Source: Branchipolynoe longqiensis (Eukaryota; Annelida; Polychaeta; Phyllodocida; Polynoidae). Taken from it: DNA of 64,000 nt. The DNA lies in the NCBI GenBank assembly GCA_030323885.1, contig CM059189.1, forward strand, positions 52,487,661-52,551,660. The letters are read 5' to 3'. Both the position numbers and the translations under genes were made by a program. Below, in pieces: positions 39,893 to 51,345 of this stretch; positions within the stretch are counted from its first letter, which is position 1, and each line of letters starts with the position of its first letter. The notes beneath the pieces were generated by a model. That model searched no databases, was not told the origin of the DNA, and worked only from the letters and a program-made list of their open reading frames with translations.

Positions 39893-40107
39893 TAATTGCA
39901 CACACAAAGGAAAATTGTCCAAAACCAAAAAAATTATTTTCTTCAGAAATCATTGAATACTCACTGCGGCTCTCCCAATAGTTTGGATTTTCTTAAAATC
40001 TTGCACACACATCATATGGACCTAATGCATATTGGCTATTGCAATACTTCTTTTAAAATTATCATAAGTTGCATTTTGATTGCAAATACAATTACATATA
40101 GTAGTAG
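39893..40107 (+). repeat. non-repetitive island, copy 1
   Basis: AGGAAAATTGTCCAAAACC, TACTCACTGCGGCTCTCCCA and CATATGGACCTAATGCATAT recur at 41,333-41,508 with about 10% differences. Both copies are bordered by the triplet array, so array and island were duplicated together. Confidence 0.85.
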
Positions 40108-40767
40108 CACTAAAGACAGATAAACCAAATGTCAATATAACCATAGATGGCACAAACATAGAACAAGTATCCGAATTCATATATCTCGGACAAAAGATTA
40201 CAAATGATGGGAGATGTGAGGAAGAAATTAAAAGAAGGATAACAATAGCCCGAACAACATTCTCCAAAATGTATAGAGTGTTAACATCAAGTAAGATATT
40301 AATACAAACAAGGAAGCGTATTCTTCAGTGTTATGTGTGGTCTACTCTAATGTATGGGGCAGAGACATGGACAATCTCTAAGAAAATGTACAAACGTTTA
40401 GCAGCATTTGAGATGTGGACTTATCGAAGGATGATGAAAATATCATGGACAAAGAAGATCACCAACAAAGAAGTTCTCAGAAAAATTAAAAATAAGAAAA
40501 GCTTGTTTGCCACTATACAGACAAAGAAACTTATTTATTTTGGCCACATCATTCGTCAGAGTTCAATATACCGTACATTGTTGGAAGGGAAGGTGAATGG
40601 CAGCAGAGGGAGAGGGAGACCAAGAACATCATGGTTTACAAATATTTCACAGTGGACAGGCTTGAATTATTCACAGTCTATCAGAACAGCACAACATCGG
40701 GACAAGTGGAGAACCATTGCATCCAACCCTCGACTAGAGGATGGAACTATTGATTGATTGATTGAGT
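40108..40767 (+). pseudogene. RTE-like LINE, 5'-truncated, 3' end of ORF
   Basis: About 215 residues of the C-terminal part of an endonuclease-RT protein: FIYLGQKITNDGRCEEEIKR, YGAETWTISKKMYKRLAAFE, RRMMKISWTKKITN and GRGRPRTSWFTNISQWTGL, ending QHRDKWR and a stop. These are hallmarks of the region after the RT domain in RTE-like LINEs. The palm with the catalytic Asp residues is absent, so it is dead on arrival. The tail is (TTGA)n, and the copy sits inside the triplet array. The frame itself has no stops, so the insertion is fairly young. Confidence 0.85.
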
Positions 40768-41332
40768 AGCACTAGTATTAGTAGCACTAGTATAATACCA
40801 CTAGTAGCAGTAACACTAGTAGTAGTAGTAGCACTAGTAGTAGCACAAATAGTAGTAGCACTAGTAGTAACACTAATAGTAGCACTACTAGTAGCACTAG
40901 TAGTACCACTAGTAGTACCACTAGTAGTAACACAAGTAGTAGCACTAGTAGTAACACTAGTAGTAGCACTAGTAGTAGCATTAGTAATAACACTAGTAGT
41001 AGCACTACTAATAGCACTGCTAGTAGCACTACTAGTAGCACTAGTAGTAACACTAGTAATAGTAGTAGTCCCACTAGTAGTAATACAAGTAGTAGCACTA
41101 GTAGTAAGACTAGTAGTAGCACTAGTAGTACCATTAGTAATAACACTAGTAGTAGCACTACTAGTAGCACTACTAGTAGCACTAGTAGTAACACTAGTAG
41201 TAACACTAGTAGTAACACTAGTAGTAACACTAGTAGTAACAGTAGTAGTAATACTAGTAGTATTTATTAGTACTAGTAGTAACACTAGGAGTAGCACTAT
41301 TAGTAGTAGTACTAGTAGTAGTAGCAGTTGAT
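40768..41332 (+). repeat. AGT/ACT triplet array, part 2
   Basis: Continuation of the array beyond the RTE-like insertion. Confidence 0.95.
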
Positions 41333-41508
41333 TGCAGACACAAAGGAAAATTGTCCAAAACCAAAAGAATAATTTTCTTCAGAAATCTTTGAATACTCAC
41401 TGCGGCTCTCCCAATACTTGGATTTTCTTCAAATTTTGTACACACATCATATGGAACTAATGCATATTGGCTATCAGTATCACAATACTTCTTCTAAAAT
41501 TATCAAAA
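41333..41508 (+). repeat. non-repetitive island, copy 2
   Basis: Second copy of the 39,893 island. Confidence 0.85.
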
Positions 41509-42352
41509 GTAGTAGTAGTAGTACTAGTATTTGTAGCACTAGTAATAGTAAAACTAGTAGTACTAGTAACACTAGTAGTAGTAGTACTAGTAGTAGTAAC
41601 ACTAGTATAGTAACACTAGTAGTTGTAACACTAGTAGTACTAGTAACACAAGTATAGTAACAATAGTAATAGTAACAGTAGTAGTAGTAGTAACACCAGT
41701 AGTAGTAACACTAGTAGTAATAGTAACACTAGTACTAGTAACACTAGTACCTGTAACACTGGTACCTGTAACACTAGTAGTACTAGTAACACTATTAGTA
41801 GTAACAGTTGTAGTATTAGTAAAACTAGTATAGTAACAATACTAGTAGTAACAGTAGTAGTAGTAACACTAGTAGTATTAGTAACACTAGTATAGTAACA
41901 ATAGTAGTAGTAACATCAGTAGTAGTAACACTATTAGTAGTAACACTAGTAGTAATAGTAACACTATTACTAGTAACACTAGTACCTGTAACACTGGTAC
42001 CTGTAACACTAGAAGTACTAGTAACCTAGTATAGTAACAGTAGTAGTAGTAACACTAGTAGTACTAGTAGCACTAGTATAGTAACAGTAGTAGTAACAGT
42101 AGTAGTAGTAACACTAGTAGTACTAGTAACACTAGTATAGTAACAATAGTAGTAGTAACAGTAGTAGTAGTAACACTAGAAGTACTAGTAACACTAGTAT
42201 AGTAACAATAGTAGTAGTAACAGTAGTAGTAGTAACACTAGTAGTACTAGTAACACTAGTATAGTAACAATAGTAGTAGTAACAGTAGTAGTAGTAGTAT
42301 CACTTGTAGTACTAGTAGCACTAGTATAGTACTATTAGTAGTAACAGTAATA
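41509..42352 (+). repeat. AGT/ACT triplet array, part 3
   Basis: Contains a higher-order unit of about 60 bp (AGTAACACTAGTATAGTAAC followed by AATAGTAGTAGTAACAG) repeated about five times at 42,000-42,330. Confidence 0.93.
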
Positions 42353-42944
42353 CACTAATAAAAGGAAAGTTTGTTTTATTTCACGAAGCCTCTAGAGCAC
42401 ATTGAATTTCATCATTGGCAATTGAACGTCAAAAATATGGTCATTCTGATATATTTCTTTGGAGGAAACCTGCTGCCACATAGGCTACTCTTCCCGATAA
42501 GCAGCAAGGGGTCTTTTATATGCACTTTCCCACAGACAGGAGAACACATACCACAGCCTTTGATGAACCAGTTGTGAACCACTGCGGAAAATGGAAAATA
42601 GTCCAAACTGCAAACTGGGTCCGTCCACTGTCACACGTCGGCACCCGTCCTGATATGACCAGGACGCAAGAGAACAAACGAACCACCCTCCCTTCCCTAA
42701 AACTACTTTCACGAGACCCCCCCCCCCCCCCCACCACACACACACACACGCACAGACACACTCACCAGCCTTAGCTGCCAGACACTAATGTGACAACTCC
42801 GTTGATTAAATACCTACAGCACCCTAATATTTGTAAGCAGAAATGTAATGAAATTCGCTGGTGTCTGGCATGTTTTCTAATTTCCCGTTTAACCATCAGC
42901 ATGAAGAAGAGCTTCCCAACAGATTTTTAGAAGTAAACAACTAC
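42353..42944. other. no gene; SINE-1 fragment inside
   Basis: 42,605-42,680 carries CACTGTCACACGTCGGCACC and TCCTGATATGACC of a SINE-1 tail. A C run and (CA)n occupy 42,718-42,765. The rest is unrecognised. Confidence 0.5.
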
Positions 42945-42948
42945 CGGG

Positions 42949-43076
42949 CCCTCACGGCCCCTCACGGCCCCTCACGGCCCCTCACGGCCCCTCACGGCCC
43001 CTCACGGCCCCTCACGGCCCCTCACGGCCCCTCACAGCCCCTCACGGCCCCTCATGGCCCCTCACGGCCCCTCCCG
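42949..43076 (+). repeat. 10-bp tandem CTCACGGCCC
   Basis: About 12 units, three with single changes. Confidence 0.95.
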
Positions 43077-43420
43077 GCGGCCGGTGCCTTTAATCTGGGA
43101 GAAGAGAGTACCGTTTTCTTAAGGCGCCACCACACCCACCACATAAAGACCCTGCAAATTAAAGCAGTATTGGACCGTTTCTTACGGCCACTTAGGTCAT
43201 CAAAGACCGCGCGTGTGGGCCAGTTCTAACGGGGGGTGGCCCATGGGAGGCGGGGGTGGGCAGAGGAGGCGGGGGTGGGTACGGGAGCGAGGGGGGGGGG
43301 TGGTCTGGTAAGGCGCCGACCCGCGACACCAACACTTCGTCGAGCAGCATTGGACAGCAGTGAGGGAAGGAGCCGCGCCCTGATAATGTCGTGCACTTAA
43401 CGGTACACCAGGCGGGCACT

Positions 43421-44412
43421 GTGGTGTGGTGTGGTGTGGTGTGGTGTGTGGTGTGTGGTGTGTGGTGTGTGGTGTGTGGTGTGTGGTGTGTGGTGTGTGG
43501 TGTGTGGTGTGTGGTGTGTGGTGTGTGGTGCGTGGTGTGTGCATTGTGTGATGTGTGTCGTGCATGTGTTGTATGTGTGGTGTGTGATGTGCATTGTGTG
43601 GTGTGTGTCATGCATGTGTTGTATGTATGGTGTGTGGTGTGTGTGGTGTGTGGTGTGTGGTGTGTGTGGTGTGTGGTGTGTGGTGTGTGAGTTGTGTGGT
43701 ATGTGTGGTGTGGGTGGTGTATGTATTGTGTGGTACATGTGTGGTGTGTGGCATATGTGAATCATGTGGTGTTGTGTGTCATGTGGTGTGTGTGGTATGT
43801 GTGGTGTGTGGTGTATATTGTACATGTGTGGTGCGATCGATGTGTGGGGTATGTGTGTGTTGTGTGGTATGTGGTATAGGTTGTATATGTTGTGTGTAGT
43901 GTGCGTGGTGTATAGTGTGGGGTGTCATATGGTGTGTGTGGTATTTGTGGTGTGTGTGGTATGTGTGTGGTGTGGTGCGTGGTATGTGGTATATGTGGTG
44001 TGTAGTGTGTGCATACATCCTTACCCAGACCTTTCCTGGGAGGTGTTCCGCCCGCACCAGGCCATGCAGTCTCTGTGCATGTGTATTATGGTGTGGTGTG
44101 GTGTGTGTGGTGTGTGTGGTATATGTGGTGTGGTAATACTGGTATGTGGTATATGTGGTGTGTAGTGCATGGTGCGTGCATATTGTGGTGTGTCATGTGG
44201 TATGTGTGATATGTATGGTATGTGTGGTACAAGTGCGTGGTATGTATGTGGTGTGGTGCATGTGGTATATGTGGTGTGGTGTGTGGTAGGTGGTATGTTG
44301 TATGTGGTATGTGGTGTGGTGTGTGGTATGTGGTATGTGGTATGTGGTGTGGTATGTGGTATGTGGTGTGGTATGTGGTATGTGGTATGTGGTATATGTG
44401 GTGTGCGAACAT
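43421..44412 (+). repeat. TGTGTGG/TGTGGTA microsatellite
   Basis: Nearly 1 kb of degenerate TGTGGTGTG units, interrupted once by unique sequence at 44,015-44,080. Frames are periodic (CVVCGVW). 43,077-43,420 before it holds no recognisable gene. Confidence 0.94.
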
Positions 44413-44776
44413 CCTTACCCACGAGGCTTCCTCCTGCCCACCCCTTCCAATCTCCACCCACCGCATCTACACACGCACTCTCCCTAAAGGGCGCATTCCA
44501 TATACGCGTAATGCGTAATGCGAATGCGAATGCGAATGCGACAAAAAATCGAAACGCCTTGAAACCTATGAGGTACATTCCATACACGCGTAATGCGTAA
44601 TGCGAATGCGAATGCGTCAGAAATTCATTATCCCGATCGCTCCATGTAGTGATCGGTGCGTAATGCGTAATGCGTAAAAGCCGTGCGAATAGAAAAGCAT
44701 CAGTCGCATTTGTCCATTGATATAAGGTTGGAGGAGGCGACTGATAATTATGGACAGCCGTTTTGTTGAACGAAAA

Positions 44777-44821
44777 GGACGGTCCTAACATGACTCAGTT
44801 TAGGATGTTAGGACCGTCCCA
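44777..44821. repeat. perfect hairpin GGACGGTCCTAACAT
   Basis: Two 15-bp arms surround a 13-bp loop. Related arms GGGACGGTCC/GGACCGTCCC occur at 11,232, 45,063 and 45,831. Confidence 0.85.
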
Positions 44822-45002
44822 ATCGGGAGACTGACAGTTATGGGAAAGCTAAAAATGCTACCATATGCACAGAAATATGAATACTTATCTATAATTTGAT
44901 TATAATAAAGGTAGGAACCCCCATGTGACGTACAAAAAGTTACATAGATATAACTGCAATATTTGGTCATATACAAAGCAGTATGGAGAATAATTGTTTA
45001 TG

Positions 45003-45582
45003 GGACGGTGCAAACATGTAGGTTTATGCGGCGGACCTGTTAGGAAGCAGTCTTCATATTTGGGACGGTCCTAACATCCCTCCAAGCAAGCTAAACTGAG
45101 CCATGTTTGGACCGTCCCATTCTCTGTGTGTGTCTCTGTGTGTCTATCTGTGTCTGTGTGTGTGTGTCTCTGTGTGTGTGTCTGTGTGTGTGTCTCTGTG
45201 TTGTGTCTCTGTGTGTGTCTCGTGTGTGTACTGTCTCTGTGTGTGTCTCTGTGTCTCTGTGTGTGTATGTGTGTGTGTCTCTGTGTTGTGTCTCTGTGTG
45301 TGTATCTGTGTCTCTGTGTGTGTGTCTCTGTGTCTGTGTGTGTGTCTCTGTGTGTGTGTGTGTCTGTGTGTGTCTGTGTGTTGTCTCTGTGTGTGTCTCT
45401 GTGTGTGTCTCTGTGTGTGTCTCTGTGTGTATATGTGTCTGTGTGTGTCTCTTTGTCAGAGACACAGAGACACAGCACACACAACATACACAGAGACACA
45501 GAGTCACACACACAGACACACACAGAGACACACACAGAGACACGGAGACACAGACACACACATAGAGACACACACAGAGTCA
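45003..45582. repeat. foldback: TIR module plus TG arm and CA arm
   Basis: GGGACGGTGCAAACATG and its mirror bound a ~117-bp module (to 45,119). It is followed by about 335 bp of TGTGTGTCTC on the plus strand and then about 125 bp of GAGACACACA, its complement, hinged at CTCTTTGTCAGAG. The transcript would fold into a long hairpin. Confidence 0.85.
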
Positions 45583-45769
45583 CGGTGGTGCGAATAGAAA
45601 ATCACCAGTCGCATTTGTCCATTGATATAAGGCTGGAGGAGGCGACTGATAATTACAGACAGCCGGGACGAGGTGGTGCGAACAGAAAAGCATCAGTTGC
45701 ATTTGTCCATTGATATAAAGCTGGAGGAGGCGACTGATAATTATGGTCTTCATGAGAAATATGAAAAAT

Positions 45770-46160
45770 GGGACGGTGCAAACATATAGGTTTATGCGGC
45801 GGACCTGTTAGGAAGCAGTCTTCATATTTGGGACGGTCCTAACATCCCTCCAAGCAAGCTAAACTGAGCCATGTTTGGACCGTCCCATTCTGTGTGTGTG
45901 TGTCTCTGTGTGTGTCTGTGTGTGTGTGTCTCTGTGTGTGTCTCTGTTTTGTGTCTCTGTGTCTATGTGTGTGTCTCTGTGTGTGTCTGTGTGTGTCTAT
46001 GTGTCTGTGTGTGTCTCTTTGTCAGAGACACAGAGACACAGACACACACATAGAGACACACACAGAGACACAGAGTCACACACACAGAGACTCAGACAGA
46101 GACACACACAGAGACACGGAGACACACACACACACATAGAGACACAGACACAGAGTCACA
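45770..46160. repeat. second foldback module
   Basis: Direct repeat of 45,003-45,582 with shorter arms, with the same CTCTTTGTCAGAG hinge at about 46,015. Confidence 0.85.
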
Positions 46161-46291
46161 CTCACTTTTTATATACTTCTCTGCATAACGCATAACGCAT
46201 TACGCGTATATGGAATGCTGGCATTCGCATAACGCATAACGCGTAACGCATAACGCATTACGCATTACGTGTATATGGAATGCGCCCTTAA

Positions 46292-46659
46292 CGTGTCAAA
46301 CCGCTCAGGCGATACCAGCAGCATCAAGAAGCACCTGGCGCGAGGTGACGACGGACCGGAAGTGGTCGAGTAACCGCGCTGTGACGTCACGAGAAGAACG
46401 CGCCGCGCTTAGCTTAAGGCAAGCTCTGGACCAGCGTCCCTTGAGGACGGCGCTATACCGGAACGGGGCTGTCCGGCGGACAATGGGAGGGGGGGGGGGC
46501 AGATTGCACCCACGCGCTCCCTGCCGGGGGGGGGGGTAGGGGGGAGCGCTCTGGTGGCCATTGTGGTAATTACGTAAGGTTACGTCACTGGTATTCCCGT
46601 CATAGCAACAACCCTGAACGCACGCACGCCACTCCAGCCGGCACTCAGGGGTGGGAACC
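46292..46659. other. no recognisable gene
   Basis: GC-rich unique sequence with two G runs; no convincing frame. Confidence 0.45.
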
Positions 46660-46950
46660 TCCCCCTCCTACTCCCCTTCCCTCCTCCCCCGCCTCCCCTC
46701 CTCCCCTCCTCCCCTCCCCCCTTCACCCCCTCCCTCCTCCCCTCCCCTCTTCCCCTCCACCCTACCTCCCCCCACCCCTCCCCACTCCCCCCCCCTTCCC
46801 CCTCCTCTCCTCCCCCTCTTCACCTCGTCCCTCCTCCCCTCCCCATTCTCCCTCCTCCCCTCCCCCTCCTCCACTCCCCTCCTCCTACTCCTCCTCACCC
46901 ACCTCCTCCCCGCACACCCACTCCCCATTCACACCTCCCCCACCTCTCAG
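46660..46950 (+). repeat. polypyrimidine tract
   Basis: CCCCTCCTCCCCTCC-type sequence, nearly purine-free for about 270 bp. G-rich sequence follows at 46,975-47,060. Confidence 0.92.
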
Positions 46951-47103
46951 ACCAGCTCGCCGCGACACGGGCCTAATGGGGCGGGGAGGGGGGGGGGGTG
47001 CGGGGGGCCGGGCGAAAGGAGTGCATGGGGGGGGGGGGGGGCGTGGGGGAGGGGGTGGACACGTTCGGAGCGAGCCGTGGGCGCGTGGAGGGGCGGGCAT
47101 GTC

Positions 47104-47168
47104 GGTTGGTTGGTTGTTGGAGTTTTACATCCTGCCAACATCTAAGGTCATATCAGTACGGGTATCGA
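47104..47168 (-). mobile_element. SINE-1 tail, 5'-truncated
   Basis: GGTTGGTTGTTGGAGTTTTA to GTCATATCAG. The LTR element's left end lies just after it. Confidence 0.85.
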
Positions 47169-47176
47169 CACCACTG

Positions 47177-47629
47177 TGAAAAGTTTGTGTATCTCAGAAA
47201 TTTGATGTTATTGAAGTCTACTTCCAAATCACTTGTTGGGCTCAGTACCTAAAAGTATCACACAAGAAAAACACAATATTGTACTCACATGGTTTAATCC
47301 CAAAACTAAAATGGCTACCGACACATGTACACAGTCTGGGCTGGCTGGTGGCAGTGGTGAGAGAGGGCGTGCACATGCCATGCACCCTTATTTATAGATT
47401 ACAATCCAGGTACCAGTCAGGTGACCCAGCCTGTACCCAGCAGGCCCTTGGCTGCAGAGTATCAATACAACAAGGTACCAGCCAGGTGACCCAGCCTGTG
47501 CCTGGCAGGCCCCTGCCTACAGAGTACCAATACAACCAGGTACCAGTCAGGTACCTGGCCTGTACCCGGCAGGTCCCTGTCTGCAGAGCATGAAATATTA
47601 ACCCCCCGAAAATTCCCAAATATTTTACA
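47177..47629 (-). repeat. LTR (3' LTR in element orientation)
   Basis: Three ~65-bp direct repeats start at GGTACC near 47,409, 47,474 and 47,539. On the minus strand they precede a TATA box (CTATAAATAAGGG, about 47,388-47,400) and, further on, ATTAAA. This is the order expected for U3 enhancers, promoter and R. Confidence 0.85.
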
Positions 47630-50309
47630 GCGATAAATCGCCCCTAGAATCATGGATGTCTACCGTAGACGTTTTTTTTTTTTTTTCTCATTCCTGTACC
47701 ATCCAGCGCAGCCATGATTCTAACAAATAGAGTCGGAAAATATCATATAAAAATGTTTACATAATAACTTGGCTCGTCATCTTATTCTTTGTTTACAATA
47801 ATAGAGTGCCCTGTGCACAGCTATAAAAAAAATTGAACTAGAACTACAGAGTTATCATACGGTGATATGAGGCTCCCCACAATATATTAGGATTGTGTTA
47901 GCTACCCTTACTCCTGCTAAATTTGGAAGAATTCTTGGTTTCCATCATATATTCCTCATCAACTGTATGGTCTTCTCAATCATCTTTAACGATCACTTTA
48001 TATTGATATCTGGTCGGCTGGTCCACCTTGACGTACCTGGTTCCCTTCTCGAATGTTTTTATGGTACGAGTGGTAATCCTTGGAGAACCTAGTCATGACA
48101 CCACTTGTAGACCTGGGCCGGTTCGGTTGTGGAATCTTGGAACTTGTCTTCACCAGCTTCGCCCCAGCCCTGTTACCCAAGGGGGTTTTATTGGCCACTT
48201 CCCATAGGTGAATGTCTCTGGGCCTTACCACCCCCTCAGTCATGTGGCTGCTTCTTGTGCAAGGCATACCTGTGCTATCCTCAATAGATGCTTACAGGCA
48301 GACTTGTGTTGCTGCTGATACCACATTCGATGCCCTATGACCAGTCCTTGACCATCATCCCACGTCTTCGGTTCTCTCGCTCCACTTCAATTGTTCATAC
48401 TGAGACCATTCCTCTTCAATATATATGCCTGGTCACCAAGTTTCCCACCCACCAATTACTTTGCACCTGAATAATTAGTTTAGTACCTCATAAAACCGTA
48501 ATCACTCTTTGTATTGTCTTAATACATAGCATAATTTCTTGACTGGTTCACTTAAACAACAATGCTGTGGTGTGATGTCATCGGAAACCTGTTTAGCTGT
48601 TGGTTCCAATGAAGACCTTGTCAGTTTGGCATGCATCACTCTGCTGATCTGGACATCTCTGGTGAGATTCCATGTTTATGGCGGTAAACATCTGATCAGC
48701 TCATTGTCTGTGAACCTGTGTATTAATTAAAATACATATTCTTTTAATTATCATGACACATAGCAAGTTCCCTTCATCCTGTGGAATATACTCATTAAAT
48801 AATACGCCCCTTGAAAATAACAAAGGAAAAAAAAACCATGAGTTTGAAAACCATGAGTTCTTTTTTTTTTTCTTTTCAACTTTCAAATACTTAAGTTAAG
48901 CACATTGTTAAATGACAATCTATTTATATTAACTAATATTTACATATGTTTAATATGGTTATATATTTATGCATCCCATTACTGATACTATTCCTCCTTC
49001 AACAATCGGTTAATGTATGTTTACCATATTTATATTATGTATGACTGGTAGTGATATTCATTACTATATATCAGATCACCATACTTGTATACAATATGTT
49101 TACATTAATCAAACCATGCACAATTAATTAAACCAGGCATGTATGTTGTTATTTCAGCATTATGTATGACTGGCAAGACCTCCAGTTTTTATGCATCAGA
49201 AAACCACATTTGCAACATATATTAAAACCAACATACAAAGTGTATTGTTTTTGGGTAGATTTGGTGCCGTCAAGATATGAACCATGTGTTGTTCATAATT
49301 TGTTTGCTTTGTTACTGCAACCAAATCTACCCACTTTGTACACAAATACTGTATAACAGTAATACAAAACATTGATAACATGGCATACTTATTGAAATGT
49401 CCATGTTTTGGAACTATCTTGTTCCTGTTCATCTGATCTGGTAGTACTTCCCTTGCACACAGCCAAACTGACCAACATTGCAATACTTATGCTAAGGTTA
49501 ATACTTATACTAAGATAATAATATCACTTTTAATGACAGGGTTATTAGGCAGAACTTCATGAACAGTCCTCATCATGTCAATGCCAAAATTGTTTATGCT
49601 GCAATATGTTTTTAGCATTCCCTATATTCACATGAACTGCTGTCAATCCAATATTTCATTTGGCAAACATTAGGCCTAGGCCTACAACACCATGTGGCAT
49701 GTCAATTTCCAAAAGTAAAAAGAACCAGTGAAGGACAATATAATCATAGTTTAACACATATAAATTATATTGGACACCTGAAATGCATCTAATTCCTATT
49801 TTATCAGTAGGTATGTGACAATTTAAAAAATATTTTGCTTAAAAAGGAATGTACACTATCTCAATGAACAAATAGCAACAGAAATGGCTTGGACAGATCT
49901 TAAACCTGACAGTCATACAACTTTCATAAAGTAATATTAAGAAAGTTATAGCAGTTTAAATTAAAGAAAATATGTTCTGTAAAGGCAGAGTGTTCATGTC
50001 TTGCTTACAAGCACCAACTGCATTTCAGCATGTAAAATAAAACATTGTGAATGACATAAATATCAGAAAAATAATGTATGCCTACCACAAATGCAATCAT
50101 ACATGTCAACCCAATGTGAACCTCACACACTACACAGAACAAAATTACACGTCGCACACCACACTAATGTGCGCGTACGTGGCACTCTCCACACAACCAC
50201 CAGTCAGCCCATGTGAAACCAACATGCGCGTACAAAAAAAATGTCTATCATGTGGACAAAATCAGACACCTAGCCCAGAAGTTGGAGTTAAAATCATCGT
50301 GGTCACCAC

Positions 50310-50762
50310 TGAAAAGTTTGTGTATCTCAGAAATTTGATGTTATTGAAGTCTACTTCCAAATCACTTGTTGGGCTCAGTACCTAAAAGTATCACACAAGA
50401 AAAACACAATATTGTACTCACATGGTTTAATCCCAAAACTAAAATGGCTACCGACACATGTACACAGTCTGGGCTGGCTGGTGGCAGTGGTGAGAGAGGG
50501 CGTGCACATGCCATGCACCCTTATTTATAGATTACAATCCAGGTACCAGTCAGGTGACCCAGCCTGCACCCAGCAGGCCCTTGGCTGCAGAGTATCAATA
50601 CAACAAGGTACCAGCCAGGTGACCCAGCCTGTGCCTGGCAGGCCCCTGCCTACAGAGTACCAATACAACCAGGTACCAGTCAGGTACCTGGCCTGTACCC
50701 GGCAGGTCCCTGTCTGCAGAGCATGAAATATTAACCCCCCGAAAATTCCCAAATATTTTACA
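50310..50762 (-). repeat. LTR (5' LTR in element orientation)
   Basis: Same length and internal repeats as the left LTR, with one difference (C for T in CCTGCACCCAGCAGG). The putative primer-binding site lies at about 50,295-50,309. Confidence 0.85.
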
Positions 50763-50766
50763 ACTG

Positions 50767-51345
50767 GGTTGGTTGGTTGGTTGGTTGTTGGAGGTTTATG
50801 TCCTGGAAACATCTACAGTCATATCAGGACAAGTACCGACTTGTCAGAGTACGCACTCATGGTGACTTTATAGTGCTACCCCTCTGGGTTGGTGGTTTGG
50901 TTGTTGGAGCATTATGCCCTGGAAACATCTAAGATCATATCAGGACAGGTACCGACTTCTGACAGGGTGCACTCATCGTGACTTTATAGTGCTGTCCCAC
51001 TGGGTTGGTTGGTTGTTAGAGCTTTATGTCCTGGTAACATCTAGGGTAATATCAGGACAGGTACCGACTTGTGAGGGTATATAGTCATTGTGATCTTATA
51101 GTGCTGCCCCACTGGGATACCAGACCACCAGCACCATGACCTGATATCCCACTCGCTCACGCTATCCTGACACTGAGCCAGCCCTTACCCTATCCTAATA
51201 ATGCTGAGCGAAGGGGTAAGAGGCGACAAATATCAATTTTTATGTCATTGGTTTGGCTTGATCAGGGTGTCGAACCCATGGATTCGAATCCCACGATCTA
51301 CCAAAACGGGAGACGGCCGCTCAACTCTTTCGGCCCTCCCGTCTT
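50767..51345 (-). mobile_element. SINE-1, type II, with tandem 3' halves
   Basis: Three SINE-1 3' halves are stacked. Copies start at about 50,767, 50,889 and 51,003, the first two stopping at CTGGGTTGG and the third running on through the full body to a type II head (GGCCGAAAGAGTTGAGCGGC on the minus strand). The repeating unit is about 115-120 bp. Confidence 0.85.

Larger units (their letters stand above)
44488..46288. mobile_element. ATGCG-type TIR element, 1.8 kb, TAA duplication
   Basis: The ends are AGGGCGCATTCCATATACGC and its mirror (one change near position 17). TAA flanks both sides (44,485-44,487 and 46,289-46,291). TWA targets are typical of PIF/Harbinger. The interior has copies of the TIR motif (near 44,578 and 46,195), ATGCGTA and ATGCGA runs, the CAGTCGC...GCGACTG module three times, and two large TG/CA foldbacks. 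There is no transposase, so it is non-autonomous. Confidence 0.85.
47177..50762 (-). mobile_element. non-autonomous LTR retrotransposon, 3.6 kb
   Basis: Two 453-bp LTRs (47,177-47,629 and 50,310-50,762) differ at one position by eye and are flanked by ACTG on both sides (47,173-47,176 and 50,763-50,766). On the minus strand each LTR reads TGTAAAATATT...CTTTTCA. One base inside the right LTR is TGGTGACCACGATG, a plausible tRNA primer-binding site, so the element runs right to left. The 2.68 kb interior has no Gag, protease, RT or integrase motifs and only short frames. One minus-strand frame (47,998-48,267) could be a pol-tail remnant, but that is weak. It must be moved by proteins made elsewhere. 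Confidence 0.88.

Noticed and set aside
38354..39928. Leu/Val- and Ser/Thr-rich proteins, possible membrane or mucin-like genes
   Set aside because: They come from the AGT/ACT triplet array in all frames.
45071..45713. Cys/Val/Ser- and His/Thr-rich frames
   Set aside because: They are translations of TG and CA foldback arms.
47998..48267. pol C-terminal remnant inside the LTR element
   Set aside because: Eighty-nine codons of basic sequence with no diagnostic motif; mentioned only as a weak possibility.
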